Assembly (NCBI GenBank): GCA_027039165.1
Contig: JALWEZ010000136.1
Span: 1-11,025, forward strand
Origin: Candidatus Moraniibacteriota bacterium
Lineage (GTDB): Bacteria; Patescibacteriota; Minisyncoccia; Moranbacterales; GCA-2747515
DNA length: 11,025 nt
Direction: 5' to 3'
Of this stretch, positions 1 through 6,425 are shown one piece after another. The notes below the pieces were generated by a model. The model was given only the letters and a program-made list of their open reading frames with translations, was not told the origin of the DNA and made no database searches. Both the position numbers and the translations under genes were made by a program. How positions within the stretch are numbered: the first letter of the stretch is position 1; the number at the start of each line of letters is the position of its first letter.

Positions 1-23
1 TATTAATAGATATTTAAAAAAAT

Positions 24-1823
24 ATGAATAAGATTCGTTTTTCAAACGCAAGAATAATGACTGTTGCGTTGGTTTTTTTGTGCTCATTCTTTATTACCAC
101 ATTTGTTAAAGCTCAAGAACCACCTACTATTTACGTTTCAGGTGATGGTACAGGTGACTATAATTGTAATGGCACTAGTGATCAAATAGAAATCAACCAA
201 GCCTTGGAATTTGTTGCAACGCACTCAGAATACAACACTGTATATCTAAAAGGTTCACATACATATCTAATAGACGAACCAATTATAATGCAAAGCAATA
301 TACATCTAACTGGTGATTCTAATGCAAAAATTAAACTCATAGATAACGTCGCAAGTATTAAAAATGACTGGAATCAAAAACACGGTAATAAACCAATGAT
401 AACTCAAGCAGGAGCTGAATTTTGGGAAGGTGGTAATAATTACACAGGAACATGGACTGATGCAATTTATGGTGATGGTATAAGCACTATAGAAAATGCA
501 GAGATAGATGGTTTTCAATTAGAAATTGGCACCCAAGATGGTTTTGCACACGGAAAATATTGGTATGGAGGTATGTATTTTTTCTTAGCAAAAAATCTAT
601 CTATACACGATATGCAATTGAGCAACTCATATACAGATATGATTAGAATAATGTCTAACTCAAACACTAATCTAAACGATGATATACATATTTACAATAT
701 AAATATAAACAAAACTGGTCATGAGGGTATATATATAACTAGAGCAAAAAATATAGAAATAAATAGCAATGAAATTACTCACACTAGGACAAATATAGGT
801 ATACGTTTAAGTGATTGTACTCAAATTACAGTAAATGATAATGTTATAGGTAATGATTTGAATAGTACACCATCTGGATATGCAGGTATTGAAGTAAGAG
901 TAAAAAATATAAACCTCAATCATCTGGATATCTATAATAACTTTATTTACGGTAAAGCTGGAGGAATTGTTTTACGTGTAAAAGGTACAAAAGATTTTAC
1001 TAATTTAATAACAGATGTTCGTGTTCATAACAATAGACTGTATTCTATTTTTAATAACACTGCAGGTAGTGCTAACTATCTAAATGGTGGTGTTCATTTG
1101 CATGGTTTTCCTAATGCAATAATTGAAAACAACGTAATTGATGGAAGTTGGAAAGATGGTATAGTTTATGAAGAATATCCTGGTTCAGTAGGAACTGGTT
1201 ATCAAACAATTGTTCGCAATAACATAATTCGCAACAGTCATGGATTTGGAATTAACGATATCTTAGGAGATTCTAATAAGCATAAATTTATTATAAAATA
1301 CAACGATTTATTCAATAATGAAGCGGGTGATTACAATAACACAAATTCAACCACAGATTTACACGTAGATCCATTATTTGTAAATGCGCCTTCTTCTTAT
1401 GATTCACCGATTAATCCAGAAAACGTTGATTTCCATCTCAAATCACTTAGTGGTCACTGGAATAATTCAATATGGATAAATGATGCAAAAACTAGTCCTT
1501 GTATTGATGCTGGAGATCCAAATTCTGATTTTTCAAAAGAACCTAAACCAAGTGGAAAAAGAATTAATATAGGCGCATATGGAAACACTGCCAATGCAAG
1601 TAAAAGCATAATTAGAGCTGATGTAAACAAAGATGGTTATATAAACTCAATAGATGCAATGCTAACTCTTAGAAAATCTTTGAATTTAGATATGAACGAA
1701 ACTGCTTGGAAACCATTAAATGCTACAGGGGATGTTAACTGTGATAATACAGTAGATATCACTGATGCAAATCTAATACTTAAACACAGTATCGAACTTA
1801 GCACATCAAAGTGGTGTGGATAA
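24..1823 (+). CDS. Secreted right-handed beta-helix protein with C-terminal dockerin
   Basis: This 599-residue exported protein is probably cell-surface or secreted. Residues 1-30 form a signal peptide: basic N-terminus, hydrophobic core about 12-28, and a likely cut after VKA at residue 30. Residues 40-64 (GDGTGDYNCNGTSDQIEINQAL region) are typical of the entry to pectate-lyase-like or NosD-like folds. Residues about 190-435 carry the Asn- and Ile-rich PbH1 coils of a beta-helix. DPLF at 449-452, SPCIDAGDP at 491-499 and INIGAYGNT at 514-522 match the usual C-terminal cap of such proteins. Residues 531-599 contain two dockerin repeats with calcium ligands D533/N535/D537/N541/D544 and D570/N572/D574/D578/D581. 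Family knowledge says beta-helices bind or cleave polysaccharides and dockerins dock onto cohesins. No catalytic residues can be assigned, so an adhesin or scaffold-bound lyase are both possible. There is no clear ribosome binding site in the 23 bases upstream. Confidence 0.9.
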   Translation: MNKIRFSNARIMTVALVFLCSFFITTFVKAQEPPTIYVSGDGTGDYNCNGTSDQIEINQALEFVATHSEYNTVYLKGSHTYLIDEPIIMQSNIHLTGDSNAKIKLIDNVASIKNDWNQKHGNKPMITQAGAEFWEGGNNYTGTWTDAIYGDGISTIENAEIDGFQLEIGTQDGFAHGKYWYGGMYFFLAKNLSIHDMQLSNSYTDMIRIMSNSNTNLNDDIHIYNININKTGHEGIYITRAKNIEINSNEITHTRTNIGIRLSDCTQITVNDNVIGNDLNSTPSGYAGIEVRVKNINLNHLDIYNNFIYGKAGGIVLRVKGTKDFTNLITDVRVHNNRLYSIFNNTAGSANYLNGGVHLHGFPNAIIENNVIDGSWKDGIVYEEYPGSVGTGYQTIVRNNIIRNSHGFGINDILGDSNKHKFIIKYNDLFNNEAGDYNNTNSTTDLHVDPLFVNAPSSYDSPINPENVDFHLKSLSGHWNNSIWINDAKTSPCIDAGDPNSDFSKEPKPSGKRINIGAYGNTANASKSIIRADVNKDGYINSIDAMLTLRKSLNLDMNETAWKPLNATGDVNCDNTVDITDANLILKHSIELSTSKWCG

Positions 1824-1842
1824 TCAAAGTAAGCTAATATAT

Positions 1843-1871
1843 AAAAAAGCCTAGTTTATCTAAGCTTTTTT
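1843..1871. terminator. Bidirectional rho-independent terminator
   Basis: A 12-pair stem with one C/A mismatch joins 1843-1854 to 1860-1871 around the loop TTTAT. A-runs on one side and T-runs on the other give a U-tract in both directions, serving the beta-helix gene (+) and the ligase gene (-). The TAA stop of the ligase gene (1856-1858) lies in the loop, so 3' processing and termination of that gene are tightly packed. Confidence 0.75.
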
Positions 1872-3190
1872 ATTTTAGTTAATTCATCTAAAACTACTTT
1901 TCTATCATCCCAAGGAATATGCACTCCGTTTGCTTTTACTATAGCCTGCTCTGAGCCTTTTCCAGTTATCAGTATCACATCTCCCTTTTTTGCAAGCTCA
2001 AGAGCTTTTTTAATAGCTTCTCTCCTGTCTAAAATTCTAAACAAATCTTTATTATCAATCTTTCCAGCGTTTAAAGCTCCGCCAGCTACTCTATTTATAA
2101 TCTCCATAGGATCGTCATCATAAGGATCTTCATCTGTAACTATCACAAATTGAGCCTTATCCCCAGCTATAGCACCAATCTCTGACATGCGCTTTGTGTC
2201 TCTTCCTCCTCCAGTTCCACCCAGCACATGTATTATATTTTTTGGCTCTAGAAACGAAACTGTCTCATAGAGCTTAGTTATAGCAACAGGCTCAAAAGCA
2301 TAATCAACTATTATAGTAAAACCAAATTCATTTGGAATTTTTTCAAGTCTTCCAGGCACACCCTCAATTTGCTCTAAACTATCTTTAATTTGAATTTCAT
2401 CTAAATCTAGTGCTTTTGCTGCACAACTAACTGCTGCCACATTAGTAGCTGTGAAATCTCCAAGTAATTTAAGTTGAATTTCTTGATTGTTAAGAAAAAT
2501 TTTTATGCCTTCCTTATTTGTTTCTAAATATTTATAATTAACACAAATATTTTTATCACTACAGTTGTTTTCTTTGCTAAACTCTATAATTTGATCTACC
2601 TCAAAATTTGAAAACTCATCTGCATATTTATCATCTTTGTTTACAATGATAGTTTTTGGAATTTTTGTTTTCTTATTAGTTCTTTCTAAATGTCGAAAGA
2701 GCTCAAGTTTTGCGTTTTTATAATTTTCAAATCCTCCATGAGATTCAATGTGTTCTGGATAAAGTCCTGTAAAAATAAGCATGTCGTATTTTATAAATCT
2801 GTGTCTAAACTGCACTACTCCCTCACTAGTAGTTTCGACTATCGCAACTTTGCAACCATTTTTTACCATGTCTCTAAGTATCTTTTGAATAAAAAACCTA
2901 CCAACCATCGTCATTTTTTTATCATTTAACCATTCTCTATCTCCATCTCCAAACATAGCAGTAGAAGTATAACCTGTTTTTGTGCCAGCGTTATTGAGTA
3001 GTTTAGCTAATAAAAACGTAACAGTAGTCTTTCCAGTAGTCCCAGTTACTCCAATAACTATTAACTTATTACTAGGAAAACCATAAAGAAGACTTGCAAA
3101 AGCATTTAATACAAAGTGATAATAAGGCTGAACTTTTTTAAATACAGATTTTGGTAAACATTTTTTTATAAAAAACAAAACTTTTTTCAT
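1856..3190 (-). CDS. murE: MurE-like Mur ligase, short N-terminus
   Basis: This is an ATP-dependent Mur ligase of 444 residues. By family it adds the third stem amino acid to UDP-MurNAc-Ala-Glu during cytoplasmic peptidoglycan precursor synthesis. The P-loop GVTGTTGKTT is at 47-56. ETTSEG at 119-124 and the HIESHGG stretch at 147-153 belong to the central ATPase domain. GVPGRLE at 277-283 and VDYAFEP at 295-301 open the C-terminal domain, followed by LGGTGGGRD at 323-331 and the late GKGSE at 410-414. MurE is usually about 480-500 residues with the P-loop near residue 110. Here the N-terminal UDP-binding domain is replaced by about 45 residues with a hydrophobic stretch (about 22-38). The amino-acid specificity motif (DNPR for diaminopimelate) reads EDPY at 354-357, so the added residue cannot be predicted. 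The start lies 1 nt after the femAB stop, indicating one transcript and probable translational coupling. The ligase class is secure; the murE label is tentative. Confidence 0.88.
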   Translation of the reverse strand: MKKVLFFIKKCLPKSVFKKVQPYYHFVLNAFASLLYGFPSNKLIVIGVTGTTGKTTVTFLLAKLLNNAGTKTGYTSTAMFGDGDREWLNDKKMTMVGRFFIQKILRDMVKNGCKVAIVETTSEGVVQFRHRFIKYDMLIFTGLYPEHIESHGGFENYKNAKLELFRHLERTNKKTKIPKTIIVNKDDKYADEFSNFEVDQIIEFSKENNCSDKNICVNYKYLETNKEGIKIFLNNQEIQLKLLGDFTATNVAAVSCAAKALDLDEIQIKDSLEQIEGVPGRLEKIPNEFGFTIIVDYAFEPVAITKLYETVSFLEPKNIIHVLGGTGGGRDTKRMSEIGAIAGDKAQFVIVTDEDPYDDDPMEIINRVAGGALNAGKIDNKDLFRILDRREAIKKALELAKKGDVILITGKGSEQAIVKANGVHIPWDDRKVVLDELTKIKKLR

Positions 3191-3191
3191 A

Positions 3192-4145
3192 TTATTTTCT
3201 TATTTTTTTAATGATTGAAAGTAAAATTCTATAAACTTTATACCTAAAAGGATTTAAAACTAAGTCCCAAGAACCCATGAAACTAGAAATTTCTTGATTT
3301 GGACAAAATCCTCTCTTAAACTTTGTTATTCCTATTTTACCTTTATCACTTGATTTTGAAAAAACTCCACCAAAATCATAATAGTTATTGCCTAACTCTT
3401 TAGCATCACAAATTGCTCTAAACTGGAGCAAAAAAGGCGCCATATAATTTCTGTACTTATCAGAAGTCGCACCATGTAAATAAGTAGCTACACCATCAAA
3501 AAAAGTAATTATATTTGCCGCAACAAAACTTCCATCTACTTTAGCAATATATAAAGCTATATTTTCTTTTGGAATTTTTTTAAACATATTTTCATAATGC
3601 TCTCTAGGATGAAATGACACGCCTTTCCTTTTGGCAGTTTTTTCTACCATATCAAAAAACTCGCAAAAAGCATCATCAAATCCAGCTTGTTTATATCTAA
3701 AAACGTTTATCTTTACTCCTTTTTTTATTGCTAAACGTACATTATACCTAGTTTTAGACTTCATGTTTTTTAGAATTTCCTCCTCCGTCTCGGCAATTTT
3801 TATTATAAAATGATCCTTTGGTTGCATGTCATGAGGTGCTTTTTTACATTCAAACTTACCAAACTTGTCTAATTGTTTTTTATCAAAAAAATCAATTCTT
3901 ATCCAATTACAATTATTCTTTATCGCTTCTTTTTTTATCTCATCTACAAGTTCAATCTGCTCATCTCTAATTCTTGGAATATATAAATACTTACCTACAA
4001 ATTTAACATCTTGAAATACTCCAAAGACTTCTAAATCTTGTTTTTTAATTTTTAAAACTTGTTTATTTTCCTCTTTCCAAAGAGATGTCCAGTATTTTGA
4101 CTGCAGAAGTCCTCCTTCTGGTTTTACTTTATTATCTAATGTCAT
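3192..4145 (-). CDS. FemAB/FemX-like aminoacyltransferase, peptidoglycan bridge type
   Basis: This 317-residue protein resembles the FemAB family, which transfers amino acids from aminoacyl-tRNA to the stem peptide of lipid II at the inner face of the membrane. The family features are an early LLQSKYW (13-19), the core MKSKTRYNVRLAIKKGVKI (128-146), and the second GNAT-like half with YLHGATSDKYRNYMAPFLLQF (222-242), YYDFGGV (255-261) and GITKFKRGF (272-280). It is shorter than staphylococcal FemA/B (about 420) and lacks their coiled-coil arm, as FemX-like forms do. The C-terminus is basic and amphipathic (about 301-317), plausibly for membrane contact. It is the first gene of an operon with the murE-like ligase, which fits a role in modifying the stem peptide. 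Some family members instead act on other acceptors, so the substrate is uncertain. There is no clear ribosome binding site; the start was chosen as the only early ATG before the conserved LLQS. Confidence 0.85.
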   Translation of the reverse strand: MTLDNKVKPEGGLLQSKYWTSLWKEENKQVLKIKKQDLEVFGVFQDVKFVGKYLYIPRIRDEQIELVDEIKKEAIKNNCNWIRIDFFDKKQLDKFGKFECKKAPHDMQPKDHFIIKIAETEEEILKNMKSKTRYNVRLAIKKGVKINVFRYKQAGFDDAFCEFFDMVEKTAKRKGVSFHPREHYENMFKKIPKENIALYIAKVDGSFVAANIITFFDGVATYLHGATSDKYRNYMAPFLLQFRAICDAKELGNNYYDFGGVFSKSSDKGKIGITKFKRGFCPNQEISSFMGSWDLVLNPFRYKVYRILLSIIKKIRK

Positions 4146-4182
4146 GTTATAATAATACTATAAAATATTATTTACACAAAAT
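4146..4182. promoter_or_regulatory. Divergent promoter spacer, femAB-like / pseudouridine synthase
   Basis: These 37 bases must hold the start signals of two divergent genes. On the plus strand a perfect -10, TATAAT (4148-4153), lies 29 nt before the ATG at 4183. The best -35 (TTTACT, 4123-4128) is weak and sits inside femAB. On the minus strand TATAGT (4162-4157) would give a nearly leaderless femAB transcript; its -35 is unclear. Neither gene has a recognisable Shine-Dalgarno site here. Confidence 0.45.
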
Positions 4183-4890
4183 ATGGAGCCCGTAAGAATA
4201 CAGAAATACTTAGCGTCTATTGGAATTGGATCAAGAAGAAGTATAGAAAAGATGATGACAGAAGGAAAAATTAAAATAAATGGTAAAAAACCAAAATTAG
4301 GAGACAAAGTAACAAATAGAGATAGAATAACCGTAGAAGGAAAACGTATAAAACACATTCCGCAAACAAAAAGATTTATAGCATTTCACAAACCAAAAGG
4401 CGTGGAATCTACTATGCAAAAATCCGAAAACACCAAAACCTTAAGAAACTTTGACTTTGGCGAAGAGAGAATGTATCCAGTAGGACGACTTGATAAAAAT
4501 TCTCGTGGACTAATACTTATGACAAATGATGGGGATTTAGCAAATCAACTCACTCATCCTAGATACGAACATGAAAAAGAATATATTGTAAAAGTAGATA
4601 AACGAGTAACTCCTATAATTTTGGATCAGTTAAGTAAAGGAACCCTGCATATCGGTGGCAAAACTGTAAAAAAAGCAGAAGTAGAAAAATTAGATACAAA
4701 TGTTTTTTCAATAATCCTAAAAGAAGGCAGAAATAGACAAATTAGAAAAATGTGCACCGCACTAAATTTGGAAGTAAAAGACCTACTCAGAGTAAGAATT
4801 GCAAATATAGAGCTCAAGGATTTAAAACCCGGGGAATTTAGAGAATTAAAAAAAGAAGATGTTATAGTTAGCGGAAAAAAGAAAAAATAG
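4183..4890 (+). CDS. rluB: RsuA/RluB-family rRNA pseudouridine synthase
   Basis: This 235-residue enzyme isomerises uridine to pseudouridine in ribosomal RNA. Residues 1-60 form an S4 RNA-binding domain (RIQKYLASIGIGSRRS at 5-20, then GKIKINGK at 28-35). The catalytic domain follows: FHKPKGV at 68-74, the signature GRLDKNSRGLILMTNDG at 101-117 with catalytic Asp104, KEYIV at 132-136, and EGRNRQIRKM at 181-190. The C-terminus is a lysine tail. Length and motif order match the RsuA/RluB/RluE/RluF group. The common bacterial member is RluB (23S rRNA helix 89 region), but RsuA- or RluF-like specificity cannot be excluded from sequence alone. It is transcribed divergently from femAB. The ATG at 4183 starts the S4 domain directly and no upstream in-frame start makes sense. 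Confidence 0.93.
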   Translation: MEPVRIQKYLASIGIGSRRSIEKMMTEGKIKINGKKPKLGDKVTNRDRITVEGKRIKHIPQTKRFIAFHKPKGVESTMQKSENTKTLRNFDFGEERMYPVGRLDKNSRGLILMTNDGDLANQLTHPRYEHEKEYIVKVDKRVTPIILDQLSKGTLHIGGKTVKKAEVEKLDTNVFSIILKEGRNRQIRKMCTALNLEVKDLLRVRIANIELKDLKPGEFRELKKEDVIVSGKKKK

Positions 4891-4891
4891 C

Positions 4892-4920
4892 TTGACATAT
4901 TATATTTATTGCGTCATTAT
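4892..4920 (+). promoter_or_regulatory. Sigma70-type promoter for the 4971 gene
   Basis: A perfect -35 TTGACA (4892-4897) begins right after the TAG stop of the pseudouridine synthase gene. After 17 bases comes CATTAT (4915-4920), matching four of six -10 positions. Transcription would start near 4927, giving a leader of about 44 nt that includes most of the hairpin at 4922-4954. Confidence 0.5.
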
Positions 4921-4921
4921 T

Positions 4922-4956
4922 AAATTGCTACTAACTATTTAGTTATAGTAATTTTT
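4922..4956 (+). terminator. Hairpin with T-run, terminator or 5' leader stem
   Basis: Bases 4922-4937 pair with 4940-4954 with a single bulged C (4931) and one G-U pair; a few bases at the tip must stay open as the loop. The 3' arm runs into TTTTT (4952-4956). It sits 31 nt after the pseudouridine synthase stop and 14 nt before the next gene's GTG, so it could end the first transcript or be a leader element of the second. The stem is almost all A-U, which weakens the terminator reading. Confidence 0.4.
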
Positions 4957-4960
4957 AAAA

Positions 4961-4965
4961 AAGGA
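4961..4965 (+). promoter_or_regulatory. Shine-Dalgarno site deciding a GTG start
   Basis: AAGGA lies 5 nt before the GTG at 4971. It fixes that start: the nearby ATG at 4981 is out of frame. It is the clearest Shine-Dalgarno site in the window; most other genes here lack one. Confidence 0.7.
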
Positions 4966-4970
4966 TAGCA

Positions 4971-5354
4971 GTGAAAACAAATGAAGATGCTTTAGCTATT
5001 GAATTATTAATAAATGAAGTTCAACAAGCTAATAAGGATTTAGAAACTGTTTTACATAAATATGTAAATAAAAACTATAGCGATGAAAGTAAACAAAGAA
5101 AAAATTCTTTCGTAAAAGCAATACTCTCTATAGTATTTCCAAATAAAGAAAATTTATCAGCGAAAGAATTTGTAGCAAATGAAACTTTAGCTAATATTTC
5201 AGACAAAAAAACTTGTCTAGAAGTTACTAGTCAAATATGCTTTAAAGAAGCGACTATGCAAGAAGCTCTAACTTGGGAAGAAAAATTTAAAAATAGCTAC
5301 TCAGAAGATGATCCAAATGATGTTGATGCTTATAGAAATCTTTTAAAAAGTTAA
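4971..5354 (+). CDS. Hypothetical protein, 127 residues, not recognised
   Basis: I do not recognise this family. The protein is predicted mostly helical: an acidic amphipathic helix at about 5-32, a basic linker KQRKNSF (41-47), a short hydrophobic patch KAILSIVF (49-56), and a second helical region at 61-108 with two cysteines (C82, C90). It ends in an acidic stretch (SEDDPNDVDA, 111-120) and a final short helix. There is no signal peptide and no full transmembrane segment, so it is likely cytoplasmic. It starts at GTG with a good ribosome binding site, has its own -35/-10 and a strong terminator, and therefore looks like an independently expressed single-gene unit. Codon use resembles its neighbours. 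The expression signals, rather than homology, are the reason to believe it is real. Confidence 0.75.
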   Translation: MKTNEDALAIELLINEVQQANKDLETVLHKYVNKNYSDESKQRKNSFVKAILSIVFPNKENLSAKEFVANETLANISDKKTCLEVTSQICFKEATMQEALTWEEKFKNSYSEDDPNDVDAYRNLLKS

Positions 5355-5359
5355 AAAAC

Positions 5360-5393
5360 AAAACCATCTATATATAGAACAATAGATGGTTTT
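5360..5393. terminator. Strong bidirectional terminator
   Basis: A perfect 12-bp stem (AAAACCATCTAT, 5360-5371, with 5382-5393) encloses a 10-nt loop. The flanks are T-rich on both strands. It lies between the convergent ends of the 127-residue gene (5354) and rpsT (5418) and can stop transcription from both. Confidence 0.85.
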
Positions 5394-5417
5394 ATCTTTT
5401 AAAAACTCTTATAAAGA

Positions 5418-5708
5418 TTATTTTGCATTTTTTACAAGCGTATTTAATCTTGATTTATATCTTGAAGCAGTATTCTTCTTAAGCACTTTCTTTTGAACAG
5501 CTTTATCCAAAGACTTTTGAGTTCTTTTGAAAATTTCTACCAACTTCTCAATTTCTCCATTTCTCACAGCAAGTTTAAGTTCTTTTATATTAGATCTATA
5601 AACTCCACGAATTTTTCTATTTCTCAGAGTTTTTTTAGCATCTGAACGAATTGCTTTTCTACCTGCTGCATTTCTAGTTACTTTTTTACTTTGAGTATTT
5701 TTTGCCAT
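5418..5708 (-). CDS. rpsT: 30S ribosomal protein bS20
   Basis: This 96-residue basic protein binds 16S rRNA in the body of the small subunit and is a primary assembly protein. The N-terminal MAKNTQSKKVTRNAAGRK and the run RNRKIRG (29-35) form the basic helix. The C-terminal KSLDKAVQKKVLKKNTASRYKSRLNTL (65-91) is the S20 signature, equivalent to the common LDKAA-K-hkN-AARxKSRL. Length is normal (85-100). The usual glycine before the hkN segment (KG-x-x-hkN) is lysine here (QKKVLKKN), a minor change. It is transcribed from its own promoter at 5839-5811 and shares a terminator with the convergent gene. No Shine-Dalgarno site precedes the ATG, as is often true of rpsT. Confidence 0.95.
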   Translation of the reverse strand: MAKNTQSKKVTRNAAGRKAIRSDAKKTLRNRKIRGVYRSNIKELKLAVRNGEIEKLVEIFKRTQKSLDKAVQKKVLKKNTASRYKSRLNTLVKNAK

Positions 5709-5804
5709 CGAACTAAATTAATTAATTATTACAAACAATGTTCTGTAGATACGAGCAAGAGCGTGCTCCAAAAACATTACACGTAAACGGCTAGAATTTA
5801 ACGT
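5709..5804 (-). promoter_or_regulatory. Untranslated leader of rpsT, about 95 nt
   Basis: If transcription starts near 5804, the leader is about 95 nt, long for this window. It contains a small stem GAGCA/TGCTC (around 5754-5769) and an A/T-rich segment just before the ATG. S20 is known in Escherichia coli to repress its own translation. The length fits such control here, but no conserved element is recognised. Confidence 0.3.
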
Positions 5805-5810
5805 TCTTCT

Positions 5811-5839
5811 ATTAAAGCATATAAATCAGAATTTCGCAA
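5811..5839 (-). promoter_or_regulatory. Promoter of rpsT, extended -10
   Basis: On the minus strand, -35 TTGCGA (5839-5834) is followed after exactly 17 bases by -10 TTTAAT (5816-5811), preceded by TGC, an extended -10. It begins 15 nt after the def stop codon, so rpsT can be expressed apart from def. Confidence 0.6.
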
Positions 5840-5853
5840 ATTTTAAAAAAATG

Positions 5854-6387
5854 TCATGAGTTATTTTTCATAAGCTTATCAAATTCTTTCTCTGTAATAA
5901 TATCTTTTGTACTTTCAATTCTATCTAAATACACTATTCCGTTTAAATGATCAAATTCATGCTGAAAAACTCTAGCTAAAAACTCATCAAAAATATCCAC
6001 TTTTTTCTTGCCATCTCTTGTTGTGTACTTTACCTTTACAGATAAATGTCTTGGCACAACTGCTCTTATACCTGGAATACTCAAGCAACCCTCCCAACCT
6101 CGCTCTATTTCCTCTGACACAGCCAAAATTTCTGGATTTATAATTGCTGTTGGTTTAATTTTTGGTGCTTTTTTGTATCTAACATTGGGTTCTGAAGCCA
6201 AGACAAAAAGCCTCTTTGACTCAAAAACCTGAGGAGCTGCTATTCCTACTCCGTCCGCTTTTTTTACTGTAAAAATCAAATCATCTATCAAATCTTGAAT
6301 GCTTTTATCATTTATATTTTTTACAAAACGAGCCTTTTTGCGAAGCACAGGAGCACCTAACTGAGAAATTTCTAATAATTTAGACAT
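5854..6387 (-). CDS. def: Peptide deformylase
   Basis: This metalloenzyme removes the formyl group from the initiator methionine of new proteins. All three family motifs are present (numbered from the upstream GTG at 6399): GVGIAAPQ at 50-57, EGCLSIPG at 103-110 with metal ligand C105, and HEFDHLNG at 147-154 with ligands H147 and H151 and catalytic E148. I prefer the ATG at 6387 (177 residues, starting MSKLLEI), because homologues begin close to this point; the GTG at 6399 would add MFWL. The gene follows proC by 38 nt. A perfect TATAAT (6422-6417) lies in that gap, so def may have its own promoter as well as read-through from the proline operon. The stop is TGA, the only one among the genes here. 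Confidence 0.95.
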   Translation of the reverse strand: MSKLLEISQLGAPVLRKKARFVKNINDKSIQDLIDDLIFTVKKADGVGIAAPQVFESKRLFVLASEPNVRYKKAPKIKPTAIINPEILAVSEEIERGWEGCLSIPGIRAVVPRHLSVKVKYTTRDGKKKVDIFDEFLARVFQHEFDHLNGIVYLDRIESTKDIITEKEFDKLMKNNS

Positions 6388-6416
6388 AAGCCAAAACACA
6401 ATATTTAGACAAACTT

Positions 6417-6422
6417 ATTATA
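6417..6422 (-). promoter_or_regulatory. Candidate -10 for def
   Basis: A perfect TATAAT on the minus strand lies between the proC stop and def, 29 nt before the preferred def ATG. The best -35 at the right distance (TTAGTA) is poor. The same spacing of TATAAT to ATG occurs before the pseudouridine synthase gene. Confidence 0.4.
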
Positions 6423-6425
6423 ACA

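Noticed and set aside
928..1010. Short near-repeats inside the beta-helix gene
   Set aside because: They reflect the periodic coils of the beta-helix and AT-rich codons for Asn and Ile, not a DNA repeat array.
4626..4898. Minus-strand open frames antisense to the pseudouridine synthase gene (also 4158-4358)
   Set aside because: They are Phe/Leu/Ser-rich shadow frames without start signals, opposite a gene with all catalytic motifs intact.
5709..5853. tRNA or other stable RNA gene in the rpsT-def gap
   Set aside because: No cloverleaf, T-loop motif or CCA-ready acceptor stem can be drawn; the gap is accounted for by a promoter and leader.
5854..6387. Possible TGA recoding as glycine (SR1/Gracilibacteria code)
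   Set aside because: def ends at TGA exactly where deformylases end, and no gene in the window needs an in-frame TGA to be read through.
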